DNA of 64,000 bases from Cycas panzhihuaensis (taxonomy: Eukaryota > Cycadophyta): the NCBI GenBank assembly GCA_023213395.1, contig CM041465.1, forward strand, positions 190,533,741 through 190,597,740, given 5' to 3'. Of this stretch, positions 1 to 12,600 are shown piece by piece. Made by a program: the position numbers and the translations under genes. Position 1 is the first letter of the stretch. Each line of letters begins with the position of its first letter. Under the pieces are notes generated by a model. The model searched no databases. It worked only from the letters and a program-made list of their open reading frames with translations, and was not told the DNA's origin.

Positions 1-450
1 TATATACTTTGAATCTAGCACATATATTTTAAACAATAAGATGTGAAATGCATTATACACTTAAATGTTTGGTGGAAGTGCAATTTATATATAATAGAAC
101 TTACCCTTTCTAATGTCTCAAATAGGCCACAATATCTAAGAGTAACCTTTTTATAGGCTCCCAAAATTATAGAACTATATTTCGACCTCACCCTTAAAAA
201 TACAAGGTCACTAACCTAGAAATCCTTGGTGCTTCAAATCTACATATCTTTTATATTTATAATCTACTGCCTCTAGTTGTTATTTAAAACTTATCACCTA
301 CGTTCCTATTTCCTATAATATATTTAGACCCAATGTATATTTGTTTTCCATGTTATTCAAACTTAGAGGTGTATTATGCCTCCTACCATATAAAGCCTCA
401 AATAGGTTTACTCCTAAGGATAAGTAGATAGATTTATTATATACAAATTT
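1..450 (-). pseudogene. Integrase C-terminal part of gypsy A
   Basis: Around 165-235 the minus strand reads YKRYVDLKHQGFL, then after a frameshift VSDLVFLRV. This matches the conserved segment just before the GPY/F module of plant gypsy integrases (usual pattern YADxRRRDLEFxVGDxVFLKV). Further left the text is compatible with the following module but too decayed to place residues. The catalytic core would lie at roughly 450-1250, where I could not pick out the D,D-35-E residues. It is the most downstream coding part of element A in the window. Confidence 0.6.
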
Positions 451-1249
451 TACAAAATATAAATAGTTCTCATAGCTTATATGTTACTCTAAAGTACACA
501 TCTGGAGCAAATTCACAAACACTTAATAGACTCTCTAAGTTTATCCATCTATCTCAGGATGGTATGTTATGCTAAATTATAACTTGGTGCCCAACTTTTA
601 GAATAATGATCTCCAAAATTTTGAGGTTAATTTACTATCTTTATCAAAATATATGACCTTTAACACTGAATGCAATCTGGCAATCTCCTTTATGAAGATT
701 ATAGTAATATATGATACTATATTAGTTAAACATATTAGTATGAAATATGTATACTTAATTAGCTTGTCTAAAACAACTGAAATTATATCATATTATTTAG
801 TGCCTCTTGGTAAGCGTATAAAAAGGTCCATTCTCATTATTTTCCACTTCCATTTAAGGATTTCTAATAATTGTAATAGTTTAATTGGGTGTTAATGTTC
901 TACATTTGTCTTCTAACATGTCAAATATTTTTCTACATAGGTCAAGACATTATTCATGTTAGGCCAACAAAATTACCTTTTTATGGTAGCATATATCTCA
1001 TTGTAACCTAGATATCTAATATAATATGATTCATGCACTTCATGCAAAATAAGTTCTCTAATTTCAAAACTATATGGCATATAAATTCTTCGTTGATATG
1101 TCAAGGTGCCATTCTCTATTTCTTTAAACTTTGTAAACTTCCTTAGCAACTTAGAATTTATATTTTGTTATTCTTTTTGTTACTACAATATATTCTTGGC
1201 TTATCTATATAATGCATCTCCTTCATAATCTCTTAAAATAGAAGTAATT

Positions 1250-2600
1250 AAATATGATTTTAGCATACTTAGAACATTAATATAGTGTATTCAACTTGGA
1301 GAATCAATGACCTTATTCTGTTTGTCTTTGTCATAGCAAAATTCAAAATTAAATTTACTCATATATTTTATCCATCTACATTATTTGGTATTTAATTGTG
1401 GTTGGGTGAAGATATACTAAAGAATGTAATGTTCTATTCAAAGTTTAAATTTTTTCCCTAATAAATAGTGTTACAAAACCTTGAATGCATGCACAAGATA
1501 GTGTTTTTCATACAATTTCAACTTTTTGGACTTATAAACCACCATCTTTTGGCTCCACATAAGAATAACACCAAGCCCCTCCAAGTTAGCATCCATACAA
1601 ACTAAAATATCCATGTCTAGATGTAACACAGTTAATATAGGTGTTAATATAAGCATATTTTTCAATAATTAAAATATCTTTTTACATATCTTAGTCCATA
1701 TAAACTTAGTATTTTCCATTTATGAAGAAGTAATTGGGATTGTGATCTTAGGAAAATCTCTTTTATACTTCTTGTAGTATCTTATAAGCCCCATAAAAGT
1801 TCGTACCTCTTATAAACTATGAGGGGAAGGTTGATCCATGACTTCCTATATTTTCTAAGAGTCTATGAAGATGCTTTAAGTTAAGATGATATGCTCTAGG
1901 TAATGTACCTAACCTTTATAAAATTCACACTTACTAAATTTTACATACAACTTATGCTCCCTAAGTAATTGTAATACTATTTATAAATTCCTCTCGCATC
2001 ACTCTTTTCTCTTAGATTAGACTAATATATCATTAATGAAAACCACCATAAATTTATCTAGGTACTACCAAAATACATTATTCATCATGCATATACAAAC
2101 CCATAGTTGCACTATGAATATGCATTAGTTAAGCCAAAAGGTATTACAAGAAACCCATAGTGGTCATATCTTATTTTAAATATTATCTTGAAGATATCTT
2201 TATCCTAAATTTTGATTTAATAGTATCCATATTTTAGATCATTCTTTATGAACATAATTGCACTTCTCATCTGATGAAATGAGTCTTCTATCCTAGGTAA
2301 TGAGCACTTATCCTTGATAGTAACTTTATTTAGTTATTTGTAATTAATACATAACCTTATAAATCCATCCTTCTTATTCACAAAAAATGCTAGAGCTCCC
2401 CGTGGCAAGGTATTTGGTTTGATAAGTCCTCTATCCTATAACTCTTCCAACTACATATTTAATTCAATTACCTTAGTTGTGGTTAGTTTATATGGAGCTT
2501 TGGAAACTCACCCTACTCGAGGAATAAGCTTTATATCATAGTCTACATCCCTCTTTAGAGATAACCTAAGTATTGCACTTAGGAAAACATCCTTAAACTC
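1250..2600 (-). pseudogene. Reverse transcriptase and RNase H of gypsy A
   Basis: The RT N-terminus is seen near 2335-2405 as PRGALAFFVNKKDGF then IRLCINYK, matching the PxGAPxLFVKKKDGxxRxCIDYR block. The end of the palm and connection region is at 1770-1860: EVMDQPSPHSL followed by EVRTFMGLIRYYK, which corresponds to the I-EWPxPxSLxEVRSFLGLxGYYR block. RNase H starts at 1665: VCMDANLEGLGVILM and VVYKSKKLKLYEKHY fit the CDAS-GxGxGxVLMQ and YxSRKLKxxExxY blocks, with the catalytic Asp still present. Several stops interrupt the frame. In life it would copy element RNA to DNA in cytoplasmic particles. Confidence 0.8.
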
Positions 2601-2814
2601 TTGTGTAATAGGAAAATCCTAACTAATCAATCCTTTGTGGGATTATTCTTTGGTTGTATAAGCTACATATATCTTAGAGACTTTTATCACCCACTTCTTC
2701 ACTTGTGTAGTAGAAATTTCCTACACACAAGTTATGATCTTCTTCCCTTGTACTACTATTGGGTTCCCTTGATTATCCAAATATTTAATTAGATTTTCAT
2801 AAAAAATAAATTTG

Positions 2815-3080
2815 GCATGATGTTCTTATAGCCATTCCATTCCAATAATGACATCATAGTCTCCTAATATAAGAATCTAGAAGGTGACTTTTATAGATCA
2901 AGTTTTCCACTGAAGAGGATATAAAGATACAAATTTTGTCATCTTTCTTTTATTACCTTCAACCATTTGAGTAGTATATTTCTTTATATAAAATTTCCTC
3001 TAAAGTTCAAAATTTTTAACAAATCTAAGTTGTATTAAATTGTGACTACTCTTAGAGTCAATTAATTATGAAAGGTCTTA
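2815..3080 (-). pseudogene. Retroviral-type aspartic protease of gypsy A
   Basis: Near 2825-2875 the minus strand reads LILGDYDVIIGMEWL. This is the typical C-terminal block of plant gypsy proteases (LxLGDYDVILGMDWL), where the enzyme ends just before the RT linker. The active-site D-S/T-G region should lie near 3030-3080, but the readable remnant there has lost it. The protease would cut the Gag-Pol polyprotein. Its position between zinc knuckle and RT supports the call. Confidence 0.65.
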
Positions 3081-4450
3081 ACTAATAATTTGACCTTATA
3101 CCTACACCATCATAAATTAGTGGTCAATTTGTCTTCCCTTAATTATTACTTAGATAAACATTTGTCATATTTCTTTGGTTATTCTTATAAGAATAAACTC
3201 CATTTCCATTCTATGTATTTTCTAGTTATACTAGCTCTTTTCAGACATTGTATAACAAACCCTCTCTGATCACATATAAAACATCTTCATATAGCTTAAT
3301 TTCTTGAGGTGTCTATAATTGGTAAGTTTGGCCTTATGTTGACTTATTATAGATTGAGATTTCTACCGCTATAATTAAATTGTTGATGTTTGAATTTTCT
3401 TCTTTGTTATCATGATTTCATTAGTTTCTTCTCTTTCTATCCAATAGGCTTATCGTTCAGCCTCATTTATTGATTCTTAAAATGTCTGGTCTTATGAATG
3501 GTTTCCCCCAAAGTCTTTGATTCTAATATCTCGATTCTATTTTGTATATATTTATTCAACCTAGTAGTAAATATGTGCACCTTCATCTTTTCCTTCTATA
3601 TATAAGGGACATATTGTAGCAATTCTATGAATTCCCTTTCATACTCATCAACAATCCTACTTCCTTATTTTAATTTATGGAATGCCTTAATCTTTTCATT
3701 ATAATATTATTTTAATAAATACATTTGCTTGAAGTATTTCATGAACTTACTCCATCTTAGGTCTCTCTCTTAGAACCCTTTATTTTCTTATGGTGATCCC
3801 ACCACAAAGATGCTTTTCCTTTCATATTATAAATTATTATTCTTATCTTTGCATTGGAGTTAAAATCATTTAAATTAAAATATTTTTTAATATTTAACAA
3901 TCAATGTTCAGCCTCACATTCGTTTCTTATTTATCCATCAAAAGTAGGAAGTTTTACATTTCTCATTTCATATTGGAATGCATCTCTCCTTTTGCTTTGT
4001 TCTCTATATCCTAAATTTGATCTTAAGGTTTCTTTAGAAGATGGAGCTTTGGAGAAATAATACTCTTGATTAAGATGTCTTGTCCTCCTAGTTCTCTTTC
4101 TTTCATGCTCTTTGGTAGAGGGTTCCTATGAACTACTTCTCTCTCGATTGATCCTTATATTCCTAACCCTTTCAAATATTTCCTAATTTATCATCCTCTA
4201 GATGTTATTAACCATAGACTTATAGCTTCTTAGGATCATCTCATTATCTTCTTTATAAGTCTAACATGACCTTTGAATATTAGTCTGTGGTATTTCCCTT
4301 AGTTGTAGAATCTCTTCCATCTCCATTCCCTTAATATTTACCTCTCCCTAACCTTCTTGGTCCATTCTGGAGGCAACTTTGAGTATGTCCATTATCTATT
4401 CTTATTGCATTTGTATCTCAATTTAGTGTTTTACTAAAATCCATTTTAGA
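3080..4450 (-). pseudogene. Gag (capsid and zinc knuckle) of gypsy A
   Basis: The capsid part (about 3560-3780) reads WSKFMKYFKQMYLL, then SRIVDEYEREFIELL and KMKVHIFTTRLNKY, the standard plant gypsy Gag pattern (WxxFxxxFxxxY ... G-SVxEYxxEFxxL ... FxxGL). A decayed zinc knuckle lies at 3245-3283 (CFICDQRGFVIQC). It keeps three cysteines but has lost the histidine and one residue of spacing. Stops and shifts are frequent. Gag would form the particle shell and bind the element RNA. Confidence 0.6.
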
Positions 4451-4548
4451 AATTTTGATAATAATCAAATAATAGTGCAACTTATCAACACTTATCAACT
4501 TCAAGTTTATTGTGTTAAGGGTTGTCTTTGGTAGCCTTCAAGACTTAG

Positions 4549-4560
4549 GCTCTAATACTA
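4549..4560 (-). promoter_or_regulatory. Primer binding site of gypsy A (tRNA-iMet type, decayed)
   Basis: The minus strand reads TAGTATTAGAGC, against the plant tRNA-iMet primer complement TGGTATCAGAGC. The differences are transitions of the C-to-T/G-to-A type. It marks the junction between the 5' LTR (higher coordinates) and the internal region. Confidence 0.65.
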
Positions 4561-4562
4561 AT

Positions 4563-5023
4563 TATCATAACCATACTAGTTATTATTTGATACTAACTCT
4601 CATGACCTAACCTAGCTAGACAAGCTTATATGCAATTCATAAAGGATTTTATGAGAGGAATCCATAGTAGAATAAATACCCAAAGATGCATATAAACCCA
4701 AGTCATATTGGTGCTTAATATTTATATATAAGATCTTTATTGCTATAATAAAAATCATGTGAAAATTATAACTATAACTAAGTATTTATATAGGAATTCA
4801 CCATAAGCCAAGCTACATATCCAGGTAAGAGAGTAACATTACGTAAAACATCTTACACTATGAGAACAAAGTATTTGAGATGTACCAAGGAATGAAGCTA
4901 GCCAACCAAATTACAATTGAAGGATTCTCCCACCCAATCAATTATAATCCCATAAACGAATATACCCCCAAGCTGAAGCACATGATATGAATATAAGAAT
5001 ACTAATTTTCCACTCTTCATACA
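4563..5023 (-). repeat. Probable 5' LTR of gypsy A
   Basis: The boundary at 4563 is set by the primer site with the usual two-base spacer. A sense-strand TATA box (TATATAAATA, around 4782-4793) sits about 220 bp before the LTR end, as expected for U3/R. The far end at about 5023 (sense TGTATGAAGAG) is only a guess, because the second LTR is outside the window and no target duplication can be checked. Confidence 0.4.
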
Positions 5024-8000
5024 ACCCTTCCTAAGTTGCTTTATTAATAGATGCCCCAAGTCCTTTTGATATGAAACCCTATTGTATAAGTAGTTGCCAA
5101 AAAAATGCTATTATTATATGTCAGTATACCTTTGATTAAAGTATAATTAATCTCACATAATAACAATTATTTCTTATTAAATCATTCTTATTCTCTGAAT
5201 TAAGCCAACAGTGTCAAATTGCCTACAAATCTAATCTTAAAGGACTTCCTTATTATTTAATGCACATATCATGAACTTATAAAGCACAACTGAGTTTAAG
5301 AGGAGAAACTAGTCAAGACCCTTATCCTTAAGCAACCTATAGGTGGAGTAACTAATTTAATACCATATTTATAAAGAGCTTAGAAAGAGCAACTAACTTA
5401 GAGTCCTTACTCAAGAAAACATCAAGGAGAGGCAGCCACTCAATTACCTTGATCTCAAGATACTAGTAAGTAGGAGAAATCACCCAACTACCTTGTAAAA
5501 TACTAACTGACAATAAGGTATAAGGGAGCAACTAACTTAAAACCTTACCTTATAAGAAGATATTACACCTAATAATAGTAGTATAAGGAGATTAGTGTTG
5601 TAGCTTACCTATAAAGCTCTGGAAAGAGAATCAATCTATTTTCTATCAATCTTATTATATAAAATGCACAAAAATGCTTTCTAGAATACCTTTATTTCAC
5701 TTAGCCAAAACTTTACAAGTCATCTCTACATGCCTAATAATTTTCTTCATTTGATTTATAATTTTCTCTATCTCTTCATATGTGTCTTCTCCCCTTCTAG
5801 GTTTTTCTTTTTCTTTCATTTAATTGTCTACCTAACTACCATTAATGTTTGGTGGAAGTTAAGAGACTTAGTAGCTGGAATATTGCACTTACAAGCTACT
5901 AAAAGTAGCCTCTAATTATTATTGTTCGAATAATTATCAATTGTCCACTACTCCCACTTTTAAAAATATCTCCCTATAGTGAAATCATAGGTGGTCCTTA
6001 ATTATCCAAGTCTATAGATGTCTTTAATACAAGTCCAAGGAGGTTGATTAGATAATTTTTTATTAATTAATGAGAAAGTTATGAATAAAATTATTAAAAT
6101 CTATTAGCTACTATTCATGTTGCCATGCTATTCTTTTGATATTTTGGGCCAATGGGAACACTTCAAAAGTATGAATAATTAAATTTATTCATATGGAGAT
6201 AAATTTCTTTGAATAAGGATTCCAACACAACTGGAATCATCTAATAATAACTTTGAATGAGCCAGATAGCACTAAAATAGCAGAAGGCTACCAAACAGTG
6301 ATTTTTTTACTTAATTAAGTTTAATCATAAAACTATCACCTTAAATATTTATTAGGCATACAATCTTTTTGTATAAATTGATATCTATTTTAGAAAGATT
6401 TGAATCAAATGTGGTACTTGAAAAATGAATAAGCGTTAAGAGAGTTATGGTATTTTTTGTAAATTACAAATTTTTAGGGTTTTGTCCTCACGTTCTCTCT
6501 TTCTTGCAAATTCCTTCTATTGAAAATTTTACACTATAAAAACTTCTCTTCAAAGTCTTCTCTTACAAACCTTATTCTCACAAAGACTTCGCCCCATAAA
6601 TTTATTTCTTGCAACTTCTTCTTATAAAACTTCACTTTTATAAGTACAAATACTAAGATTTTCACAAAAATCTACTTTGAAGTCTAAATTTAAAGGGACA
6701 TAACTTTTTCATATAGCATATGATTTAATAGTTTCACCATTGATTGGAAAGAACTCAATATCCTCTTTATTAAGGAATAATTATATAAGGCTAAAAGGTA
6801 ACTTTAGATAATATTCTACTACTTTAAACTCACTAATTTAATAAGTTGTTCCATCTTTATAAATAGTGAAGTTTAAACCCTATAACTTTAATCTACCATA
6901 ACTTTCTTATATGATACTCATTCGAGGATTTTTACTAGTCATCCAAAAGCTATTGATTCCTTCTTTGATACAAAGTAAGATTTAAAATCTATTTATAAAG
7001 TATAAAATATAAAATTATTACATAATAGACCCTTCAAATTTGAATTTACCCTGTGATAAACTACTTACAAATTATTCCCATAACTTTAGACTTGCATATC
7101 TTTTCCATCTAGTTTCTATTTATAGTATTCATCTATTCATTGAAAATTTGAAAATTTTTCTTTCATTGGTGGAGTTATTTTCAAATTATATCGATCAACT
7201 AAATTTTATATCTCAAAGATATTTGAAGATCTGAGTACTTGTTTACTATTCTTGCAACTATTCCTACACCTTTATTCTTCCTTTGTTCATATCATTTTCT
7301 CTTTTATTCTTTTTAAGTAATTTCGTTGGTTTTTGTATTGATGTAAGCTACAACAAAATAAATATGTTATATCAAAGTAAAATGTTAGTATAAAATACAA
7401 ACACTCTACAGTCACTACTAGCATACATAAGCTACCTACCTAAAAATCATAAAATTGTGCATCATAATACCTAGTAGAGTGTGAAAATAGTAAAGAAAAT
7501 AAAATAAACAATATTGATATAAGCTATGAAGAAAAGTAAAGAAGATGAAGAAAATGAGAGAGATAAGGAGAAAATGACATGTTAACTACTAACAACCTGT
7601 TATATAAAAGTAGAAACATGTACCATTTGATAATCACTTCAATATTAGGTCCTTACAATAACCAATAGAATAGAAGGGATATAAGAACTAATATATATAA
7701 GACTTAAGCTAAATTATAAGGGGTTTTTCTATAGCTCCTTGGCTCTTAAAGGAATGTTTTGGCTTCTTAAATTTTAACTCTTTAGGCAATGTTTTAGTAG
7801 AGAATAAAGTAGAGCAACACTTAGTGGGGTTGCATATTGTAGCCTTAGCCCTTCTAAGTATTTCCTTTATAATTTATAATTTCAATTATTAATTAAATAT
7901 TTCTTGTGAAAAGGTCCTAATCACAATGCTCTATGTTATGAGTTAGTATTTTGCTCATTTGTTATCAAACCCCTTTTGTCTTTGAAATGTATTGAGTCAT

Positions 8001-8539
8001 TTAGAAATTAGTATGTTATGAGGATTATAAGAGAGCACTACATCATATACCACTTGTCTATATAGGATTTCTCTCATATCTTGTATGCCTTACCCTTTGT
8101 TCATGCCAAGTAATTAAACTCCCATTTCCTACATACCCCTCTCATAGACTCTAATTATATTCCTTGTTCTCCTCTTCTTATTCATATAAATATTATCTCC
8201 TCATCTCTAAATTATTTCCCTCCTTTTGAGCCAAATCCACATGGATTGAGTATGGGAACCCATAACACATAGGCTTCAAGATCTACCATATATAAGGAAT
8301 AATATATTAACACATAACAAATCTCTTACAGATGATCCATAGCATTCATGAAAAGCTCAAATTTAAAAATGCATTAAGAGGGGAACATTTTAAGAATGGT
8401 AAATTATTATGTTCATTGAACTATGACCAAGCCACTTAAGTAGGACTAATCCCTTAATATGTTCTACAATTATGAATGCAAGGCAAACCATGGTTACAGT
8501 GGCATTGGCTTGTACTAATGCTTTTAGGAAAAAGTATGT
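5024..8539. other. Unassigned AT-rich sequence
   Basis: No coding motif, primer site or paired LTR could be recognised on either strand over 3.5 kb. A pyrimidine-rich stretch at 6480-6660 looks like the R/U5 part of an LTR, and 7800-7860 shares a short phrase with the LTR of copia E (GGGGTTGCAT). Neither is enough for a call. It is probably very old transposon sequence. Confidence 0.4.
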
Positions 8540-8554
8540 AGAGGGGAGGGGTGA
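8540..8554 (+). promoter_or_regulatory. Polypurine tract followed by an LTR start
   Basis: The tract AGAGGGGAGGGGTGA is followed at 8556 by TGTTATGTTC, the layout of a plus-strand gypsy element end (PPT then 5'-TG of the 3' LTR). No coding domain was recognised just upstream and the LTR end was not found. The call rests on this motif alone. Confidence 0.4.
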
Positions 8555-8859
8555 ATGTTATGTTCTTATATCCCCTAATTGATCAAAGTACGTTTAAAAG
8601 CTTGTATTCTATAGTTATGATATCAAGTTGTGATGCATAGAACACGGCATAGATCTTCATATTGGCTTCAAAATAAGTGGCTATGGACTTCAAGTAGGCA
8701 TTGTATAGTAAAGCCAGACTAATTTGAAACTTGTATTCATAAATATAAATTATTAGAGGCTTTGTTAAAGTTATCCTTACCCAATTCATAATTTAAATGT
8801 TTATTTAGATATAATGAATTGACGGGTCATTTGAAAGAGTTAAACATAAAAAATCCTCT

Positions 8860-9660
8860 GCCATCGTTGCAGACTGCACTACAACGAACGCCTGATCGTT
8901 GCAGAACGCCGTCGTTGCAGACTGCACGACGAACGCCTGATCGTTGCAGACTGCACTACAACTCTTAATACGTCATCCTCCACCATCACCTTAACTCTTG
9001 ATTATCCAAACCCCCAGCCATTTGGTATAACTACCCCCACATATTTCACAAACATTTTCAGTACATAAATATTTTAGTAAAAGTGACGAATTTTTTTTTT
9101 TCAGGCGGAGGTGGTGCCTTGAATTACATAATCACAGCCCAATTTTTGTGTGTTGGAATTATTCAACAACATTTTGGCAGATACGACTTCCCAACACTGA
9201 ACATGGGATTTTCGCTGTAGATTAATCCTCCGAACTGAAAATCTCTGGTCGTAGACGTAGAGTATCCCTGGTTAGTCGTTAACGTGAAATATTGTTGCAA
9301 ACGAATACTATCCTTAAATTAAATAAGGATTTGAAGATTAATTAATAACGCCGACACGCAGTTTGCGGCGCATTGTGAGCAATGTTGTGCCGGCACAATT
9401 CATGAGATAGCACTTTATGTTGGTCTCTTATTACAATATTTAAAAAGCTGATCGCCACGTCCCAAATTCGAGACGAACGCATTTAACACATTTGTATTGT
9501 AGAATTTATGCCATGATTTTTTTGTTTTTATAGATGATGAATTTTATGCTATTCTAGTTCACGTGACTATTACGCAACCATAGCATTTATTAGGGTTTTT
9601 AATCATTATTTTGTTCTTGATAGTTACATTGAGGGAGATTTGGCGCCCTATCGCATTCTT
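8860..9660. other. CpG-rich block of unknown nature
   Basis: Unlike the rest of the window, this block is dense in CpG (CGTTGCAG, ACGAACGCC, GTCGTAGACG, GCCGACACGC, TTTGCGGCGC). It starts with a short tandem array (8864-8964). A T-run ending in CAG at about 9090-9105, followed by a stop-free stretch of about 40 codons, looks like a splice acceptor plus exon. The opposite strand holds a stop-free stretch of about 55 codons over 9100-9275. I recognise neither. TGGCGCC at 9641-9647 could be the start of a tRNA-Asp primer site but the match fails after seven bases. Confidence 0.55.
8864..8964. repeat. Imperfect tandem array starting TCGTTGCAGA
   Basis: Four head-to-tail units start at 8864, 8896, 8912 and 8941, of 32, 16, 29 and about 24 bp. 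The full unit begins TCGTTGCAGACTGCAC and ends ACGAACGCCTGA. Each long unit contains the palindrome TGCAGACTGCA, and full units can also pair CGTTG with CAACG. Confidence 0.85.
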
Positions 9661-9664
9661 ATCA

Positions 9665-12600
9665 ATAGTATACCTTCCACCCTAGGTGGTGTTAATTATT
9701 GAAAATTTAATTTGCATGTTTTTCTCCTTATTCCTTTCCTCCTCAAGATTGTTGGGTATCCTAGTCATTACTTTTTTATTTAAAACATGCAAATAATCTA
9801 CGTGGTCCTCATGTCTTAATATCTATTAGTAATCTATTATACTTGAGTACAAGTCCATGCTCCATTATGGTACACCTTTTAAGGGTTTTTCAATTGATGA
9901 AGTAACTACAATGAAATGCCCTATATGGATGGAATTTTCTAACCTTTCCCTATATTTGTGACTACTTCTTAATAGTCTTGTCATTCCTCTTGGTAGATTG
10001 CATTATAAACATCCAAAATGTCAATTTAGTGGTCAACCCCATCTTAGACTTTGTTCATAGATTAACTTAGCTAAATCTCTTTTGTAAAAAATCTCCATTT
10101 ACATTGGATAAAAAATAGTTATTCAAAATTTGTAATATCTCAACATATCTAATGTATATTTTGGTGCTACAAGTTCACTCACTTTGTTAAACCCCATTTA
10201 TCTCTTACTTCTAAGGTTAAACCTCAACTAAACAAAAGAAAAATGATGGACACAAGGAAAGAAATAGATAAACCAAAAGAGATAGCCTAGCTTTTGCAAT
10301 CTTAACCATTTTCTTCACCTCCATGTGCAGCTTTACCACGCCTCCCCCTCCTCCCCCCTCCAACCAATGCTTTCTCATGGTGATATTTCACTATGTTGTG
10401 TTAAAAACACTCCCATTGAAACTTCTAATGAAAATAAATGATGGATTTTGTTTCTAAATCCAAGAAATAGAATTCTTTCAATATGTAAAATTCTAAACAT
10501 TCAACTACTCTTCTTCTAAAAATTATCATGCAAATCCCTCACTAACTTGATTCTCTTATGGTTACCTTCCACCCCACCCCAATCATCAAATAATTTGGTA
10601 CTACCTTTGAAAGAAGTTTATTATTTCAGAGATACTTAATAAAATTTAAAGCATTTTATAAATTCTTCTTAGAAGTAATGCGTAGAATGATCCCACTAGA
10701 AACAAACAATAAAATAATAATGAATTAGCAATAAATAACCTATAAAGATACTAAATAAATGATTAGAAATTGATGACAAGTAATGGGGCAAATACTTAAT
10801 ATTAAATTATCAAATATGGAAATTAATCCATTATCTAAAAGAAGAAAAAAAAGATCATAAGTTTTGCTTAGCATGATTCCTATATTTATAAACAAAATAA
10901 TCGATTATTTATAGAGTTAGCTTTAATAATCATTAAAATAATAAAGGCCAATTATAATCCATCTCTCTTTAAAATAATTCAGCCTATAAGTTTTTAATTT
11001 TTCTACCTTGGTCTTAATGGGTCAATGACTCGAAATGCTTGACCTAGAAAGTATGGGAGAGAAATGTACATCTTCATCCCACCACTTACTAAATCCATGA
11101 TACCATAGACATTAAAGCCATCGTTGCATCATCTTTTAGAAGCAATCGATATGTATTCACTTTATGCCAATAATGACTAATTCTAGGTAACCTTTGTATA
11201 AGATCTTATGTGTGGAAGATTTTGGGACCATTATGTTGTTAATTTAACTTGTTTGAGATCCTTTGTCTTATTTCCATATTTTTTCCATAGGGAATTATCC
11301 TTAGGAAAGGGGAATAGCTTGAAAAGTAAAAGATAAGGTAAGAGATTTTATAATAGGATTTGGAGTGATTGTCATGCTAAGAATCTCATATAGATGAGAA
11401 TTTTAATAATAAGGAATATAAAGGAAAAATACGTCAAAGATGGGGGGATGGAATGGGACTTGAGATCAAGAAGCATGGGGTGGTTTAAAGGCAATAAGTA
11501 ACAACATATACAATATATATAATTTAAGAGTAAGACAGTATAGTTAGGTAATGGTTATGCAATAACTTATGTTAGGAGACCAACAACATGGGGGGATGGG
11601 GGGTTAGTATATAAGATATGAGAGATAAGGTATATAAGACAAATATAAAGTATGTAAGGAAGGTATATAAGTAATGAAATATGGGATAAGAGTGATAAGG
11701 TGTTGTCTTACTTACAACTCAATTAGTTAACTATAGTAGTTAGCCATTAATCAATGTTAATAACTAATTTAACATTTAAATATTTGGCAGGAGCTAGCAT
11801 AATCTACTACAAAAGGAATAAAGACATTTTACAAGTTCAAGGGTTAAGTGCATATAAGGGTTGTGAGGAATAAAAGTTTAACTAGGGATGATAAGGGATT
11901 AAAATAACATGGATTAAGGATAATATTAAGGTCTTAAACTTATAAAGAATTTGTTTAGGAATGGTAGGCATGATGTAGGAGGAGTACTAAGAGTTTTATA
12001 TGGCTAGAAGGGAAACATATAGGAGATGCATATGAAGTGGGGTTGATTATAAGCATCTTATAAGCATTAGAAAGAGAGACATAGGGAAAGGATATGGAGA
12101 TTTAGGTGTGAAAAGGAAATAGGAGGAGTATAAGATACCAATGAGATTAGGAGATGATATAGGCATGGGTGTTATGTAGAAAAAATAGAGAGTGAGAGTT
12201 AGATGATTGATGGCAATTCTTCATAGACATATATTTAGGAGAGAAACATTAGACACAAGTAAAACAAAGGATAATTATGAGTTATATTGAGAGAAATACT
12301 AGTTAGTCGCATGTATAAGGGTTTGATAGGAGCATAAAGTTTGGGAATGTGATGTATCAATGAATAACTCATATAGGTAAGTGGTAAAAACTAGTGAAAT
12401 AGATATATAAAAATTGCAAATAATGGTATAATTGATAGAGTAACTGAGATGGGATCTATAAGCAAGCTTGGGGATTGAGGGGTTTATAAGAAACATGTAA
12501 AAGATAAGGGCCATGTACTTCTTATGATAGAGGGGTTTTGATATGGGTATATGCAATGGGTATGCAAAGCAGCATATAAGGATTAGTAAGAGTGGTGATA

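Larger units (their letters stand above)
1..4560 (-). mobile_element. Ty3/gypsy element A, internal region (left part outside window)
   Basis: Reading the minus strand from 4560 down, the order is primer site, gag, zinc knuckle, protease, reverse transcriptase, RNase H, integrase C-terminus. This is the Ty3/gypsy order, with integrase after RNase H. The integrase end reaches the left edge, so the 3' LTR lies outside. All frames carry stops and frameshifts, so the copy is dead. The identification rests on several short motifs in consistent order and strand, described in the separate entries. Confidence 0.85.

Noticed and set aside
653-895. Open stretch of 80 codons on the plus strand
   Set aside because: It lies opposite the gypsy A integrase region, has low-complexity composition and resembles no known protein; taken as an antisense shadow.
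8583-8789. Minus-strand 68-codon frame
   Set aside because: No family match, and it lies in a putative LTR; not called as a gene.
9641-9647. TGGCGCC as a tRNA-Asp type primer site
   Set aside because: Only seven bases match and the rest of the expected site does not; no LTR partner was found.
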